A stretch of 64,000 nucleotides of DNA from Haloarcula salina (GCF_010119195.1 NZ_WRXL01000002.1:310001-374000); one strand, 5' to 3'; numbered from the stretch's first letter, positions 8,882-17,274 are shown. The notes: generated from the letters alone by a model not told the origin. Numbers and translations are program-made.

Positions 8882-9307
8882 TTACTCGCAGCTCTCGTGG
8901 ACGGTCGCGCCCGCGTCGTTGGGGCCGCGTCGCTGGCCGGGAACGATGGGCTCGTCACAGACGGCACAGGTCAGCGCTCCGTTCGAGCGGGCGTTGACGG
9001 ACTGCGCGTCGGTGTCGTCGGCAGTCGTGAAGTCCACGTCGACTTCGGTCGCGTCGTCGTCGGTCTCGTCGATCTCGAAGGGGTCGTCCTCGTCGTCCCC
9101 GGCGGTGGTGTCGACGCCGAGAGACTCGTTGACGCCGCAGTAGCCGGTCGTCGCGTTGAAGCCGAGGCCGAGCGCGCCGACGCCCGCGAGGAGGCCGCGC
9201 TTGCGCTTGCCGCTCTTGAGCCAGCGGACGGAGACGATCGTCAGGACGACTGCCAGTGCCGCTCGGAGCAGGCGGTCGCGCCCGCCGACGTTTTCCTTGG
9301 AGTCCAT
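8882..9307 (-). CDS. DUF2892-like membrane protein with C-terminal zinc-knuckle-like tail
   Basis: The protein is 141 aa. The N-terminus (ENVGGRDRLLRAALAVVLTIVSVRWL...GLLAGVGALGLGFNATTGYCGVNESLGV) matches the two-helix DUF2892/YgaP-type pattern, including the conserved N-x-x-G-x-x-D-R and T-x-x-C-x-x-x (TGYCGVNESLG). Residues from about 70 on are very acidic (DDEDDPFEIDETDDDATEVDVDF). The last 30 residues form a CxxC...HxxC element (CAVCDEPI, VHESCE) that could bind zinc. The C-terminal fusion is not part of the ordinary DUF2892 protein. It lies 85 bases upstream of the DUF6293 gene on the same strand and may be cotranscribed. Confidence 0.75.
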   Translation of the reverse strand: MDSKENVGGRDRLLRAALAVVLTIVSVRWLKSGKRKRGLLAGVGALGLGFNATTGYCGVNESLGVDTTAGDDEDDPFEIDETDDDATEVDVDFTTADDTDAQSVNARSNGALTCAVCDEPIVPGQRRGPNDAGATVHESCE

Positions 9308-9402
9308 ACCCCCACTATTGGGCCGGATGCTTTTGTAGGTTTACATGTCGGCACGGCGGCGACCGCCGTCGAGCGGTTCGGCAGGTCTGTGGTTCATATC
9401 GC

Positions 9403-10929
9403 TCAATCGCTCTCGACCCCGGAGACGGCGTAGGCCGTGCGGTTCTCCGTGGCGGCCGGCGAGGTGACCAGCGAGACGGCGACCGTCAGCACGAGACCGA
9501 CGAGGATACCGACGACGCCCGGCGTCCAGCCGAGATACGCCGTCGGCAGGGCCACCTCGACGCCGACCAGCCCCGCGAGCGTCGACACGATCGGGAACAC
9601 GTGCAGGGTGTAGAACGCCTGGCTGCCGAGGACGCCGGCGTACATCCCCGAGCGGGTGGTGCCCCGCCAGTACAGCGCCAGCGCGACGGGGACGGTCAGT
9701 TGGGCGAACCCGCTGAAAGCGGTGTCACCGATCTGGACGAGCGTCCCCGGCGTGTAGAGGCTCGCGACGAACGACAGCGTCGCGAAGACGACCACGCCCA
9801 CGCGGGCGACGAGCGCCTCGCGGCGGTCGGTCCGCTCGTCGCTGGCGTCGCCCCGGCCCGTCAGCGGTCGGTAGAGGTCGCGGGTGAGGTACGACGACCC
9901 CGAGAGGAGCATCGAGTCGCTGGAGGACATCATCGCGGCCATCGCGCCGGCGATGACCAGGGCGGTGAACCACGTCGGGGTGTACTCGCCCAGCAGCGCC
10001 GGAATGACGTTGCCGCCCTCCGGCACCGCGACGCCGAGGCCGGCCGCCCACGCGCCGAGCATGAACGCGGGGACGAACAGGAGGAGGACGAGGACGGGCC
10101 ACAGCGCGAAGGTCCGCTTGAGGACGCGCTTGGAGCCGGCGGCGAAGAACCGCTGATTGATCTGCGGGAACATCGTCACGCCGAAGGCGATGCTCACCGC
10201 CGTCGAGACGACGTACTGCGGCGTGTAGAGGCCCCCGCCGAGCGCGACGAACGCCGGCTTCTCGTTCGCGAGCAGGTCGGTCGCCGCGCCCGCGCCACCG
10301 ACGGCCGAGAGCACCCACGCGACGGCGACCCAGACGAGCGAGAGCATGAACAGGCCCTGGAGCGTGTCGGTCCAGGCGACGCCGCGCATCCCCGAGAGCG
10401 CGACGTAGAGGATCATGAACAGCGTGATACCGCCCGCGCCGACCCAGAACGGGACCGCGCCGTCCGTGAGGCCGACGATGGCCTGGCCTGCGCCCTTCTG
10501 CTGGAGCATCACGTACGGGAACAGCCAGAACAGGCTCACCGCGGCCACGACGACCCGGAGCGCGGTCGACCCGAAGCGGTCGCCAAGCATCTCCCCGAGC
10601 GTGACGTAGCCGTGGCGCTTACCGACGAGCCACTGCTTGTACCCCAGCACGTACCAGAGGACGGCGAAGATGATGCCGTCCATCAGCCCCATGACGAGGA
10701 TCCACTCGGGGCCGGCGCTGTAGGCGATGTTGGGGCCGCCGAAGAAGGTGAAGGCCGACAGCAGCGTGGCGAAGGTGGTGAACAGGAGGACGACGGTCCC
10801 GAGCGTCCGGCTCGCGAGGTAGTAGTCCTCGGCGGTGCGCTCGGTCAGCCGGTACGCGACCGCGCCCACGGCGAGCGCGAGGACCATGTACGCCCCGACG
10901 ATGCCCAGTTGGAGCGCGGTGTCAGCCAC
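9403..10929 (-). CDS. Sodium:solute symporter (SSF family)
   Basis: This multi-pass sodium-coupled transporter of about 508 aa has roughly 12-13 hydrophobic helices. Family hallmarks include the early RTLGTVVLLFTTFATLLSAFTFFGGP, the GYKQWLVGKRHGYVTLGEMLGDRFGS loop, VALSGMRGVAWTDTLQG (conserved after TM5), and FPQINQRFFAAGSKRVLKRT. The substrate cannot be decided; organic acids, amino acids or pantothenate are all known in the family. The start is uncertain: a GTG at 10929 overlaps the stop of the upstream DUF3311 gene by 8 bases, and a TTG at 10938 is also in frame. The tight overlap with the DUF3311 partner indicates translational coupling. Confidence 0.92.
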   Translation of the reverse strand: MADTALQLGIVGAYMVLALAVGAVAYRLTERTAEDYYLASRTLGTVVLLFTTFATLLSAFTFFGGPNIAYSAGPEWILVMGLMDGIIFAVLWYVLGYKQWLVGKRHGYVTLGEMLGDRFGSTALRVVVAAVSLFWLFPYVMLQQKGAGQAIVGLTDGAVPFWVGAGGITLFMILYVALSGMRGVAWTDTLQGLFMLSLVWVAVAWVLSAVGGAGAATDLLANEKPAFVALGGGLYTPQYVVSTAVSIAFGVTMFPQINQRFFAAGSKRVLKRTFALWPVLVLLLFVPAFMLGAWAAGLGVAVPEGGNVIPALLGEYTPTWFTALVIAGAMAAMMSSSDSMLLSGSSYLTRDLYRPLTGRGDASDERTDRREALVARVGVVVFATLSFVASLYTPGTLVQIGDTAFSGFAQLTVPVALALYWRGTTRSGMYAGVLGSQAFYTLHVFPIVSTLAGLVGVEVALPTAYLGWTPGVVGILVGLVLTVAVSLVTSPAATENRTAYAVSGVESD

Positions 10930-11140
10930 GGCGGCCAACCCCCTCGACGCCGACGCCCCAGTCCGTCCGCGCGAAGACGGCGAAGACGACGCTCGCCAGC
11001 GCCATCCAGCCGACGTGCCACCACAGCCACAGCGGCAGACCGAACGCGAGACGTGCGCTGTCCCACAGGAACCACGGCACGGCCAGTGCCATCAGCACGA
11101 GTGCGACGACGGCCCACCCGACGACTCGAGCGCGACTCAT
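10922..11140 (-). CDS. DUF3311 small membrane partner of the SSF symporter
   Basis: The protein is 72 aa with two hydrophobic helices (VGWAVVALVLMALAVPWFLW and LPLWLWWHVGWMALASVVFAVFA) separated by a short loop with the aromatic-rich LPLWLWW pattern typical of DUF3311. In bacteria and archaea these small proteins are encoded directly before an SSF symporter. That is the arrangement here, with an 8-16 base overlap depending on which symporter start is used. It probably assists folding or transport, which has not been shown. A TATA-like GGTATTAATCGG region on the plus face at about 11162-11174 lies just upstream. Confidence 0.85.
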   Translation of the reverse strand: MSRARVVGWAVVALVLMALAVPWFLWDSARLAFGLPLWLWWHVGWMALASVVFAVFARTDWGVGVEGVGRRG

Positions 11141-11215
11141 AGTTGCTCATGCTAGTCACTACCGGTATTAATCGGTGACGATTCTTCACGGAGCTTCTCT
11201 GAAGAAATATGTTCT

Positions 11216-11560
11216 TCAATAGACGCGCGTGCCGGGTTCCACGTCGCGCTCGGGCGTCAGGTGGACGACGCCCTCGTCGCTGTCGACGCCGGTGACCAGG
11301 CACTCGCTCTCGAAGCCGGCGACCGAGACGGTCCCGAGGTTGACGACGGCGACGACCTGTGACCCGAGGAGGTCGTCGGGCTCGTACACGTCGGTCAGCC
11401 CGGCGGCGGACTGGCGGGTCTCGTCGCCGAAGTCGACGGTGAGCTTGTAGACGTCCTTGCGGGCCTCCGGGAACCGCTCCACGTCGACGATTTCGCCGAC
11501 GCGCATCTCGACGTCTTCGAGGAACCGTGCGGGGTCGATCGTCGATTCGGTGAATCCCAT
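11216..11560 (-). CDS. CsaA-like tRNA-binding-domain protein
   Basis: This 114-aa protein consists of a single OB-fold tRNA-binding (EMAP/Trbp) domain. Diagnostic stretches are VEMRVGEIVDVERFPEARKDVYKLTVDFGDETRQSAAGL, LLGSQVVAVVNLGTVSVAGFESECLVTG and VHLTPERDVEPGTRVY. These match the DVRVGRI...KLxVDFG...R.V.AGL...NL.P....G..SE.M.L pattern of CsaA, a family implicated as an export-related chaperone in bacteria. The actual ligand here is unknown. It is a short monocistronic gene reading away from the isomerase gene on its right, with a TATA-like TAAATAACTGG region between them. Confidence 0.85.
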   Translation of the reverse strand: MGFTESTIDPARFLEDVEMRVGEIVDVERFPEARKDVYKLTVDFGDETRQSAAGLTDVYEPDDLLGSQVVAVVNLGTVSVAGFESECLVTGVDSDEGVVHLTPERDVEPGTRVY

Positions 11561-11611
11561 ATCCGCGGCTTATCCGTCCAGTTATTTCACTGCGGCGCTC
11601 TCAGACGAGGT

Positions 11612-12322
11612 ATGCAGACCGCCATTCAGCTCTGGACGCTCCGGACGCTCCGCGAACCGCTTTCGGCGGTCCTCGACCGCGTCGCGGCCGCCGGCTACGA
11701 CGCCGTTGAGTTCGCGGGCGTCGGCGACCCCGGCGCGAGCAGGCGCGCGCTGGACGACGCGGGTCTCGGCGTCGTCGGCGCGCACGTCGGTATCGACGCC
11801 CTGCAGTCCGAGCAGAGCGCCGTCGCGCGACAGCTCGACGCGCTCGAAGTCCCCTTCGTCGTCGTCCCGTACCTCGACGTCGACCACTTCGCCGACGCGG
11901 ACGCCGTCGCCGCGACGGCCACGATGCTCGACACGCTCGACGCCACGTACGACCGGCCGCTGCTCTATCACAACCACGACCACGAGTTCGCCGCGCTCGA
12001 CGGGGAGACCGCCTACGACCGCCTCATCGACGAGACCTCCGTGGGCTTCGAACTGGACGCCGGGTGGGCGCGCGCGGCCGGTCGCGACCCCGTCGACCTG
12101 CTCGACCGCCTCGACGGGCGAGCGCCCGTCGTCCACCTGAAGGACGTGACCGCCGAGGGGGAACCGACCGCGCTCGGCGACGGCGTCCTCGAACTCGAGG
12201 CCGTCGTCGCCGCGGCCCGCGAAGCGGGGACCGAGTGGCTCGTCTTCGAGCACGACGAACCCGACGACCCGGAGGCGGCGATCACCAACGGGATAGACGG
12301 GCTGCGAGCGCTGCTCTCGTAA
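11612..12322 (+). CDS. Sugar phosphate isomerase/epimerase (xylose-isomerase-like TIM barrel)
   Basis: The protein is 236 aa. The sequence follows the AP-endonuclease-2/xylose-isomerase-like barrel: MQTAIQLWTLR...AAAGYDAVEFAGVG at strands 1-2, VGAHVGIDAL, VVVPYLDVDHF, LLYHNHDHEF (metal-ligand His and Glu cluster), VGFELDAGWARAAG, PVVHLKDVTAEG and WLVFEHDEPDD at the last strand. The HNHDHEF, HLKDV and E-H-D positions are the usual divalent-metal ligands. The substrate cannot be told from sequence. It starts 51 bases from the divergent CsaA-like gene and is followed by dnaG, 115 bases downstream. Confidence 0.88.
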   Translation: MQTAIQLWTLRTLREPLSAVLDRVAAAGYDAVEFAGVGDPGASRRALDDAGLGVVGAHVGIDALQSEQSAVARQLDALEVPFVVVPYLDVDHFADADAVAATATMLDTLDATYDRPLLYHNHDHEFAALDGETAYDRLIDETSVGFELDAGWARAAGRDPVDLLDRLDGRAPVVHLKDVTAEGEPTALGDGVLELEAVVAAAREAGTEWLVFEHDEPDDPEAAITNGIDGLRALLS

Positions 12323-12437
12323 CCGGCCCGGGCGCTCGCTCTGAGCCGGGTGCGCAAGGTTATTCTGCGGTACTGACCAACATCAGCGTAGTGACAGCAG
12401 TCCGTCGCGCCGCGACGGGCTGGGAACTGGGACAATC

Positions 12438-13733
12438 ATGCAAGACACGGCGAAATATCTGATACACGCCGACATCACAGCCGCGGGGGTCGTCGAGCGA
12501 AGCGACGTCGTCGGCGCGGTGTTCGGCCAGACGGAGGGACTGCTCGGCGACGAACTGGATCTGCGGGACCTGCAGGACTCGAAGAAGGTGGGTCGTATCG
12601 ACGTGGAGATCCGCTCCGAGGGCGGCCAGTCCTTCGGCGAGATCACCGTCGCGAGCGGGCTGGACAAGGTCGAGACGGCCATCCTCGCCGCGGCGCTGGA
12701 GACCATCGACCAGGTGGGGCCCTGTCGCGCCGAGATCCAGGTCTCGGAGATCGAGGACGTCCGCAGCGCCAAGCGCCGCGAGGTCGTCGAGCGCGCCACG
12801 GAACTGCTCAACGCCTTCGAGGAGCAGTCCGTGCGGACCGAGGACATCGTCGAGACGGTCCGCCAGCAGGTCCGAGTCGCCGACATCACCGACTACGAGG
12901 GCCTCCCTGCCGGCCCCCGGGTCATGGACTCCGACGCCATCGTCGTCGTCGAGGGGCGCTCCGACGTGCTCCAGTTGCTCAAGTACGGTATCAAGAACGC
13001 CGTCGCCGTCGAGGGCACCGACGTGCCGGCGGCCATCGCGGACCTGACGGCGGACCGGACCGTCACCTCGTTCCTCGACGGCGACCGCGGCGGCGACCTC
13101 ATCCTCAAGGAACTCGCCCAGGTCGGCGACGTGGACTACGTGGCCGTCGCGCCCGACGGGAAGTCCGTCGAGGACCTCTCCCGGAGCGAGGTGATGACCG
13201 CCCTGCGCGATAAGGTCCCGTACGACGTCGTGGCCGACGCGGAGACGCTCGACGCAGTTCGCGAGGAGTCCTCGCGCGCGGACGAGTCGACGACTGCCGA
13301 CGGCGGGGCGGTCGGAACTGCGGTGTCGCCCGCGGCGTCGACCGGCGAACGTGCCGATTCGGCCGCCGCACCCGACGAGCGCGTCGACTCGGACGCCGCT
13401 CCCGCGAGCGACGCGGCCGACCCATCTGCGGACGACGCGGTGTCGGTGATCTCGCTCGCGGACCACATCGAGGCGGTCGTGAGCGGGGGCAGCGGAACGG
13501 TCCGACTGCTCGACGAGAACGCCGAACCGCTCGCGGAGGGCGACGCCGACGACGCGGTCTCGCTCGTCGAGAGCGCCGAGACGGTCCCGCGGACCGTCGT
13601 CGTCGACGGAACGTGCACGCAGAAACTGCTCGACGTCGCCGCACAGCGCGGCGTCGGCGTGGTCGTCGCGGCGGATCACGGCGAGTACGTCAAACAGCCG
13701 ACCGCCGTCCAGGTCCGCATCGCCGGCGAATAG
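12438..13733 (+). CDS. dnaG: Archaeal DnaG-like primase / exosome-associated protein
   Basis: The protein is 431 aa. In archaea this bacterial-type primase homologue has primase activity in some species and is a stable subunit of the RNA exosome. The archaeal N-terminal domain (DTAKYLIHADITAAGVVERSDVVGAVFGQTEGLL) lies in front of the Toprim domain, whose catalytic Glu sits in VVEGRSDV (E172) and the DxD motif in DGDRGGD (D214, D216). An Ala/Asp-rich region of about 55 residues (roughly 285-340) looks like a disordered haloarchaeal linker. A conserved C-terminal domain with VVDGTCTQKLLDVAAQRGVGVVVA follows. A purine-rich stretch precedes the ATG. Its neighbour to the right converges with only 6 bases between. 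Confidence 0.96.
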   Translation: MQDTAKYLIHADITAAGVVERSDVVGAVFGQTEGLLGDELDLRDLQDSKKVGRIDVEIRSEGGQSFGEITVASGLDKVETAILAAALETIDQVGPCRAEIQVSEIEDVRSAKRREVVERATELLNAFEEQSVRTEDIVETVRQQVRVADITDYEGLPAGPRVMDSDAIVVVEGRSDVLQLLKYGIKNAVAVEGTDVPAAIADLTADRTVTSFLDGDRGGDLILKELAQVGDVDYVAVAPDGKSVEDLSRSEVMTALRDKVPYDVVADAETLDAVREESSRADESTTADGGAVGTAVSPAASTGERADSAAAPDERVDSDAAPASDAADPSADDAVSVISLADHIEAVVSGGSGTVRLLDENAEPLAEGDADDAVSLVESAETVPRTVVVDGTCTQKLLDVAAQRGVGVVVAADHGEYVKQPTAVQVRIAGE

Positions 13734-13739
13734 TTCCCT

Positions 13740-14168
13740 TCACTCCGGGCGACCGAGTTCTCGAACGAGCAACACGCCGTCGCCGTCGTCGTAGTGGTCG
13801 GGGAGGGCCTCCGCTTTCGAGAACCCGAACCCGTCGTAGAACGATCTCGCGCGCTCGTCGTCCTCGCGCGCGGTGAGCCGAACCGTCTCGAACCCTGTCT
13901 CTCGCAATCGTCCCAGCAGGCCCTCCATGAGCGCTGTGCCGAGGCCCTGGCTCTGCATCGCCGGCGCGACGGCGAACTCCGCGAGGTACGCGACCGGGCG
14001 GTCCGGCACGACCAGCGCGTAGGCGGCGGGCTCGCCGGCGTCGAGCACCAGCACGAGCGGCGGCCCCTCGATTCCAACGTCGAGCAGTTCCGGCCACGGC
14101 TCGTCCAGCGCGCTCGTCTGGATCGCTCGCAGGCGCGCCTCGTCGCTCGGGCGGGCCTCCCGAATCAT
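13740..14168 (-). CDS. GNAT-family N-acetyltransferase
   Basis: The protein is 142 aa from the ATG at 14168. The acetyl-CoA binding core of the GNAT fold is clear: LAEFAVAPAMQSQGLGTALMEGLLGRLRETG contains the Q-x-x-G-x-G/A motif (QSQGLGTAL), and ARSFYDGFGF is the usual motif-B tail. The N-terminus (MIREARPSDEARLRAIQ) is also typical. RimI-like enzymes have similar length, but the substrate is not determined. Its ATG overlaps the stop codon of the upstream DUF92 gene (ATGA), so the two are translationally coupled. Confidence 0.88.
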   Translation of the reverse strand: MIREARPSDEARLRAIQTSALDEPWPELLDVGIEGPPLVLVLDAGEPAAYALVVPDRPVAYLAEFAVAPAMQSQGLGTALMEGLLGRLRETGFETVRLTAREDDERARSFYDGFGFSKAEALPDHYDDGDGVLLVRELGRPE

Positions 14169-15526
14169 ACCAGGCCGACGGCCACGACGAGGCCGGTGCC
14201 GGTGATCGCGGCAGCCAGCGTGGCGAGCATGTTGACGCCCTGGTTCCCGACGACCGACCCCTCGACGGTCGCGCCCAGGAGACTGTCGACGGTCATGCCG
14301 ACGAGGCCGCACAGGAGGATGACGCCGCCGCCCAGCGGGGAGACGTGCTGGAGGAGCGCGGCGATGCCGGCGATGAGACCCGCGCCGACGAGCCCGGCGG
14401 CGACGCCCTGCCAGGTGACGCCGCCGTCCGTGCCCGGTTCGACGCGTTCGAGCGTCGTGATGAGCCGCGGGTTGTCGTAGAGGCCGCCGAACTCGCTGGA
14501 GAACGTGTCCGTCATGGCGGCCGCGACGGCTCCGGCGAAGGCGTAGAAGAACAGCACGGGGTCGACGGCGATGTGGCTCGGACTCGCCGCCGCGGCGACG
14601 ACGGCGAACAGCGCGACGATGGAGTTCGCGAGGACGTTCCCGCTGCCGCGCGCGCCCTCGTTCTCCTCGGCGATGCCCCGTTCGAGCTTCTCGTCGTAGC
14701 GGAACTTCGTCGAGAGCCCGCCGAGTCCGAAGAACGTGATGAGCATCGCGAACCAGCCGAAGCCGCCGAGAACGATGGTCAGAAACGAGAGGAGGACGCC
14801 GGTGAGCATCCCCGGAAGAGACGCCGTATCGAGCGCGTAGGAGAGGTAGCCGAGCAGTACTGTCACCGCCAGCGCGACGACCACGCGCTGGGCGGTCACG
14901 GACGGGTCGAGTTCGAAGAACAGCCACAGCAGGAGGCCGACGGTGAGCATCACCAGCGGGTCGTCGCGTTCGAACAGCACCGACCGGAGCAGTGCGGCGA
15001 CGAACGCGCCGCTGGCGCCGAGAAACAGCACGGTCGGAACGGCAAGTGGGTCCGCGCCGGACGCGCCGACGGCGGTCTGTATCCGCGTGCCGAACACCTG
15101 TCCGGCAACGGCGGCGACGAATCCGACGACGACGAAGCCGGCGGTCGCGACGAACTCGTCGGTGCGGACGGTGTAGGCGAGGCGCTGGCCGAGGTTGCCG
15201 TAGGCGACGAGCAGCACCACGCCGACGAACACGGGGACCGGGAGGCCGAATCGGACGGCAAGCAGCGCCAATCCGGCGGCGGCCAGCGCGAAGGCCGCCA
15301 GGCCGTACAGCTTCCCGTCCTCGTAGTCGCCGGGGCGGGCGAACAGGTCGAACCACGACGAGCCCTGGTCGACGGCTGTCACGGCGACGGCGGCGACGGC
15401 GACGAACGGCGCGACGGCGGCGACAGTCGCGAGGTCGAGCGAGCGAACGCCGGTCGCGGCCGGGACGACGAACGCGAGCGTCCCCACGGCGGCGAACCCG
15501 CCCGCCCGACGGACTGTCGAGGTCAC
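14165..15526 (-). CDS. DUF92-family membrane protein, possible prenyl/phytyl-phosphate kinase
   Basis: This 453-aa protein has about 12 hydrophobic helices. The C-terminal two thirds carries DUF92 signatures: a polar loop with GYLSYALDTASLPGMLTG, GLGGLSTKFRYDEKLERGIAEENEGARGSGNVLANS, ATMTDTFSSEFGGLYDNPRLITT and GMTVDSLLGATVEG with N-Q-G-V-N-M. The DTFSSE and D-S-L-L-G-A-x-x-E motifs are the polar residues expected for catalysis. Plant VTE6 in this family phosphorylates phytyl phosphate, so a polyprenyl-phosphate kinase role is a reasonable but unproved idea. It has an extra N-terminal membrane segment compared with short bacterial members. It is coupled to the GNAT gene downstream. Confidence 0.85.
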   Translation of the reverse strand: MTSTVRRAGGFAAVGTLAFVVPAATGVRSLDLATVAAVAPFVAVAAVAVTAVDQGSSWFDLFARPGDYEDGKLYGLAAFALAAAGLALLAVRFGLPVPVFVGVVLLVAYGNLGQRLAYTVRTDEFVATAGFVVVGFVAAVAGQVFGTRIQTAVGASGADPLAVPTVLFLGASGAFVAALLRSVLFERDDPLVMLTVGLLLWLFFELDPSVTAQRVVVALAVTVLLGYLSYALDTASLPGMLTGVLLSFLTIVLGGFGWFAMLITFFGLGGLSTKFRYDEKLERGIAEENEGARGSGNVLANSIVALFAVVAAAASPSHIAVDPVLFFYAFAGAVAAAMTDTFSSEFGGLYDNPRLITTLERVEPGTDGGVTWQGVAAGLVGAGLIAGIAALLQHVSPLGGGVILLCGLVGMTVDSLLGATVEGSVVGNQGVNMLATLAAAITGTGLVVAVGLV

Positions 15527-15627
15527 GTGGAATCGGTATCCCCGAGAGGCACTTACCCTTTCCCTTTCAGAGCGTGGCGGCCCCGTCGACCGTGAGATTT
15601 AGGCGGGCAGTCGGCATACCGCCGGGC

Positions 15628-16236
15628 GTGGGACTCTACGACCGGTACCTGGCGACCCGCGTGCGTCTGAGCGACGCCCACCTGCCCGAGACGGTCGCCC
15701 TCGTGATCACGGAGCGCGACCTGCTCGGCGACGGCGCGTACGACACGCTCGAGCGCTTCTTCGACTGGGCCGTCCAGTACGGCACCGAGACCGTCGTCGT
15801 CTACGTGAGCGTCCTCGACGAGGAGGCGATCCCGACGCTCCGGCGCGAGCTCGAGAACGTGACCGCGCCGATGGAGATGGCCGTCCGCGTGCCGGACGAC
15901 GAGTCGACCGCCGACGCCCCCATTCAGGTCTCGATCGGGCTGGGCGGCAAGTCGGAGTTCGCCACGGCCGTCCAGAAGCTCGCCGAAGACGTCGACCGGG
16001 GAGCGCTCGCCCCCGACGACATCGACGAGGCCGCCGTCGAGGAACACCTCGTGTTCCCGACGGCCCCGGACCTCGTCATCAAGACGGGGGCCGAGCGCCT
16101 CTCGGACTTCATGATCTGGCAGTCGGTGTACTCGGAGCTGTATTTCACGGACGTGAACTGGCAGAACTTCAGGCAGCGGGACTACCTGCGGGCGCTGCGG
16201 GACTACCAGGAGCGCCAGCGCCGCTTCGGCCGGTAA
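15628..16236 (+). CDS. Degenerate cis-prenyltransferase (UppS-family, NgBR-like subunit candidate)
   Basis: The protein is 202 aa from a GTG start (MGLYDRYLATRVRL). The C-terminal half is clearly UppS-family: IGLGGKSEFATAVQKLAEDV corresponds to the AYGGRxE block, and DLVIKTGAERLSDFMIWQ with the following SVYSELYF to the RTGGExRLSNFLLWQ block. It ends in RRFGR, containing the C-terminal RxG motif (R199-F-G). The N-terminal catalytic block is lost: where active enzymes have the DGN(R)R motif with the essential Asp, this protein reads VALVITERDLL. The LYTFSTEN block reads VVVYVSVLDEE. It is therefore probably not a stand-alone synthase. It lies tail-to-tail, 21 bases away, with an intact UppS that has the Asp motif but no RxG tail. 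Confidence 0.85.
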   Translation: MGLYDRYLATRVRLSDAHLPETVALVITERDLLGDGAYDTLERFFDWAVQYGTETVVVYVSVLDEEAIPTLRRELENVTAPMEMAVRVPDDESTADAPIQVSIGLGGKSEFATAVQKLAEDVDRGALAPDDIDEAAVEEHLVFPTAPDLVIKTGAERLSDFMIWQSVYSELYFTDVNWQNFRQRDYLRALRDYQERQRRFGR

Positions 16237-16257
16237 CTGGACGGGTCGCTGTCCGTC

Positions 16258-17184
16258 TCAATCGGCGATCTCGTACTCTTCGTCCAGTTGCTCGCGCTCG
16301 GCGCTCGGCAGCGCGTCCCGGAACCGACCGAGGATGCGCTTCGCCGTCGGCATCTCCGACTGCTCGATGGCGCGGACCAGCGCGAGCGAGCGCTGGGCGC
16401 GCGTCGTCCGCCACGACTGCTCGCGGTTCTCGTAGGTGCGGATGGCACGGAGGAAGTCGACCTTCCGGAACTCCGGCCAGTACGGCGTACAGAAGAACGT
16501 CGCGGCCTCGTTGCCGTTCGCGTGCCACGGCAGGAAGTTCGACGTGCGCTCGTCGCCGCCGGTGCGGACGATGAGGTCCACGTCGCGTGTCGGGCCCTCG
16601 TAGAGCCGCTCCTCGACGGTCTCGGCGGTCACGTCGTCCGGGTCGAGGTCGCCCGATTCGACCGCGCCGGCCACCTCGCGGGCCGCACCGAGCAGTTCCG
16701 CCCGGCCGCCGTAGGCCAGCGCGACGTTGAGATTGAGCCGGTCGTACTGGGCCGTCCGCCCCTCCGCGTAGTCGATGGCGTCGCGGACCCGATCGGGGAG
16801 CATCTCGGTCTCGCCGATGGCGCGGATGCAGACGCCGGCCTCGTGGACCCGGTCGGCGTCGGCGAAGGTCCGGAGCTTTCGCTCGACCAGATCGAAGATG
16901 TGCTCGCGCTCCTCGGGGTCGCGGTTGAAGTTCTCCGTCGAGAAGGTGTACAGCGTCACTTCCCGAACGTCGAGTTCGTCACACCAGTTCAACAGCGCCT
17001 CGGTGGTCTCCGCGCCCTCGCGGTGGCCCGCTTGCGTCTCAGAGCCGCGCTTTCGCGCATACCGCCGGTTCCCGTCCATGATAACCGCCACGTGGTCCGG
17101 CGTCCCCGATACTTCCAACTGCAAGAGTCGCTCGTACGCCGCATAGCCCAATCGCTTCCCCCTCGAAATCATCGTTGTGTACAT
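16258..17184 (-). CDS. uppS: Cis-prenyltransferase (polyprenyl diphosphate synthase), catalytic
   Basis: This enzyme of about 308 aa extends a prenyl diphosphate with isopentenyl diphosphate in cis to make the long lipid carrier used for protein glycosylation (dolichyl type in archaea). The catalytic Asp is in HVAVIMDGNRRYARKRG, followed by VTLYTFSTENFNR, NLNVALAYGGRAELL and DLIVRTGGDERTSNFLPW. The last motif continues as HANGNEAATFFCTPYWPEF, different from bacterial enzymes. A C-terminal extension (AIEQSEMPTAKRILGRFRDALPSAEREQLDEEYEIAD) follows and no RxG tail is seen. I chose the ATG giving MYTTMISRGK; ATGs at 17193 and 17172 are alternatives. See the finding on its degenerate neighbour. 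Confidence 0.93.
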   Translation of the reverse strand: MYTTMISRGKRLGYAAYERLLQLEVSGTPDHVAVIMDGNRRYARKRGSETQAGHREGAETTEALLNWCDELDVREVTLYTFSTENFNRDPEEREHIFDLVERKLRTFADADRVHEAGVCIRAIGETEMLPDRVRDAIDYAEGRTAQYDRLNLNVALAYGGRAELLGAAREVAGAVESGDLDPDDVTAETVEERLYEGPTRDVDLIVRTGGDERTSNFLPWHANGNEAATFFCTPYWPEFRKVDFLRAIRTYENREQSWRTTRAQRSLALVRAIEQSEMPTAKRILGRFRDALPSAEREQLDEEYEIAD

Positions 17185-17262
17185 TTCAACCACTCAATAA
17201 GGGCTTTGTGGAAGCGGCCCCGTTCAGTTATTTCCCGCCTAATCCCTGGAAATATTTGCGCA

Positions 17263-17274
17263 TAGTTTTAATAC
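17263..17274 (+). promoter_or_regulatory. Promoter (TATA region) of the cold-shock gene pair
   Basis: The sequence catagttttaat, with its core TTTTAATA at 17266-17273, lies about 27-30 bases before the ATG of the first csp gene, the spacing expected for TFB/TBP promoters with a very short leader. An AT-rich aaatattt stretch precedes it. Assignment rests on position and composition. Confidence 0.55.

Noticed and set aside
9256-11142. 628-codon open frame on the plus strand
   Set aside because: It runs antisense through the SSF symporter and is made of Arg/Asp/His/Gln-rich low-complexity sequence with no hydrophobic core; in DNA this GC-rich, antisense frames stay open by codon bias.
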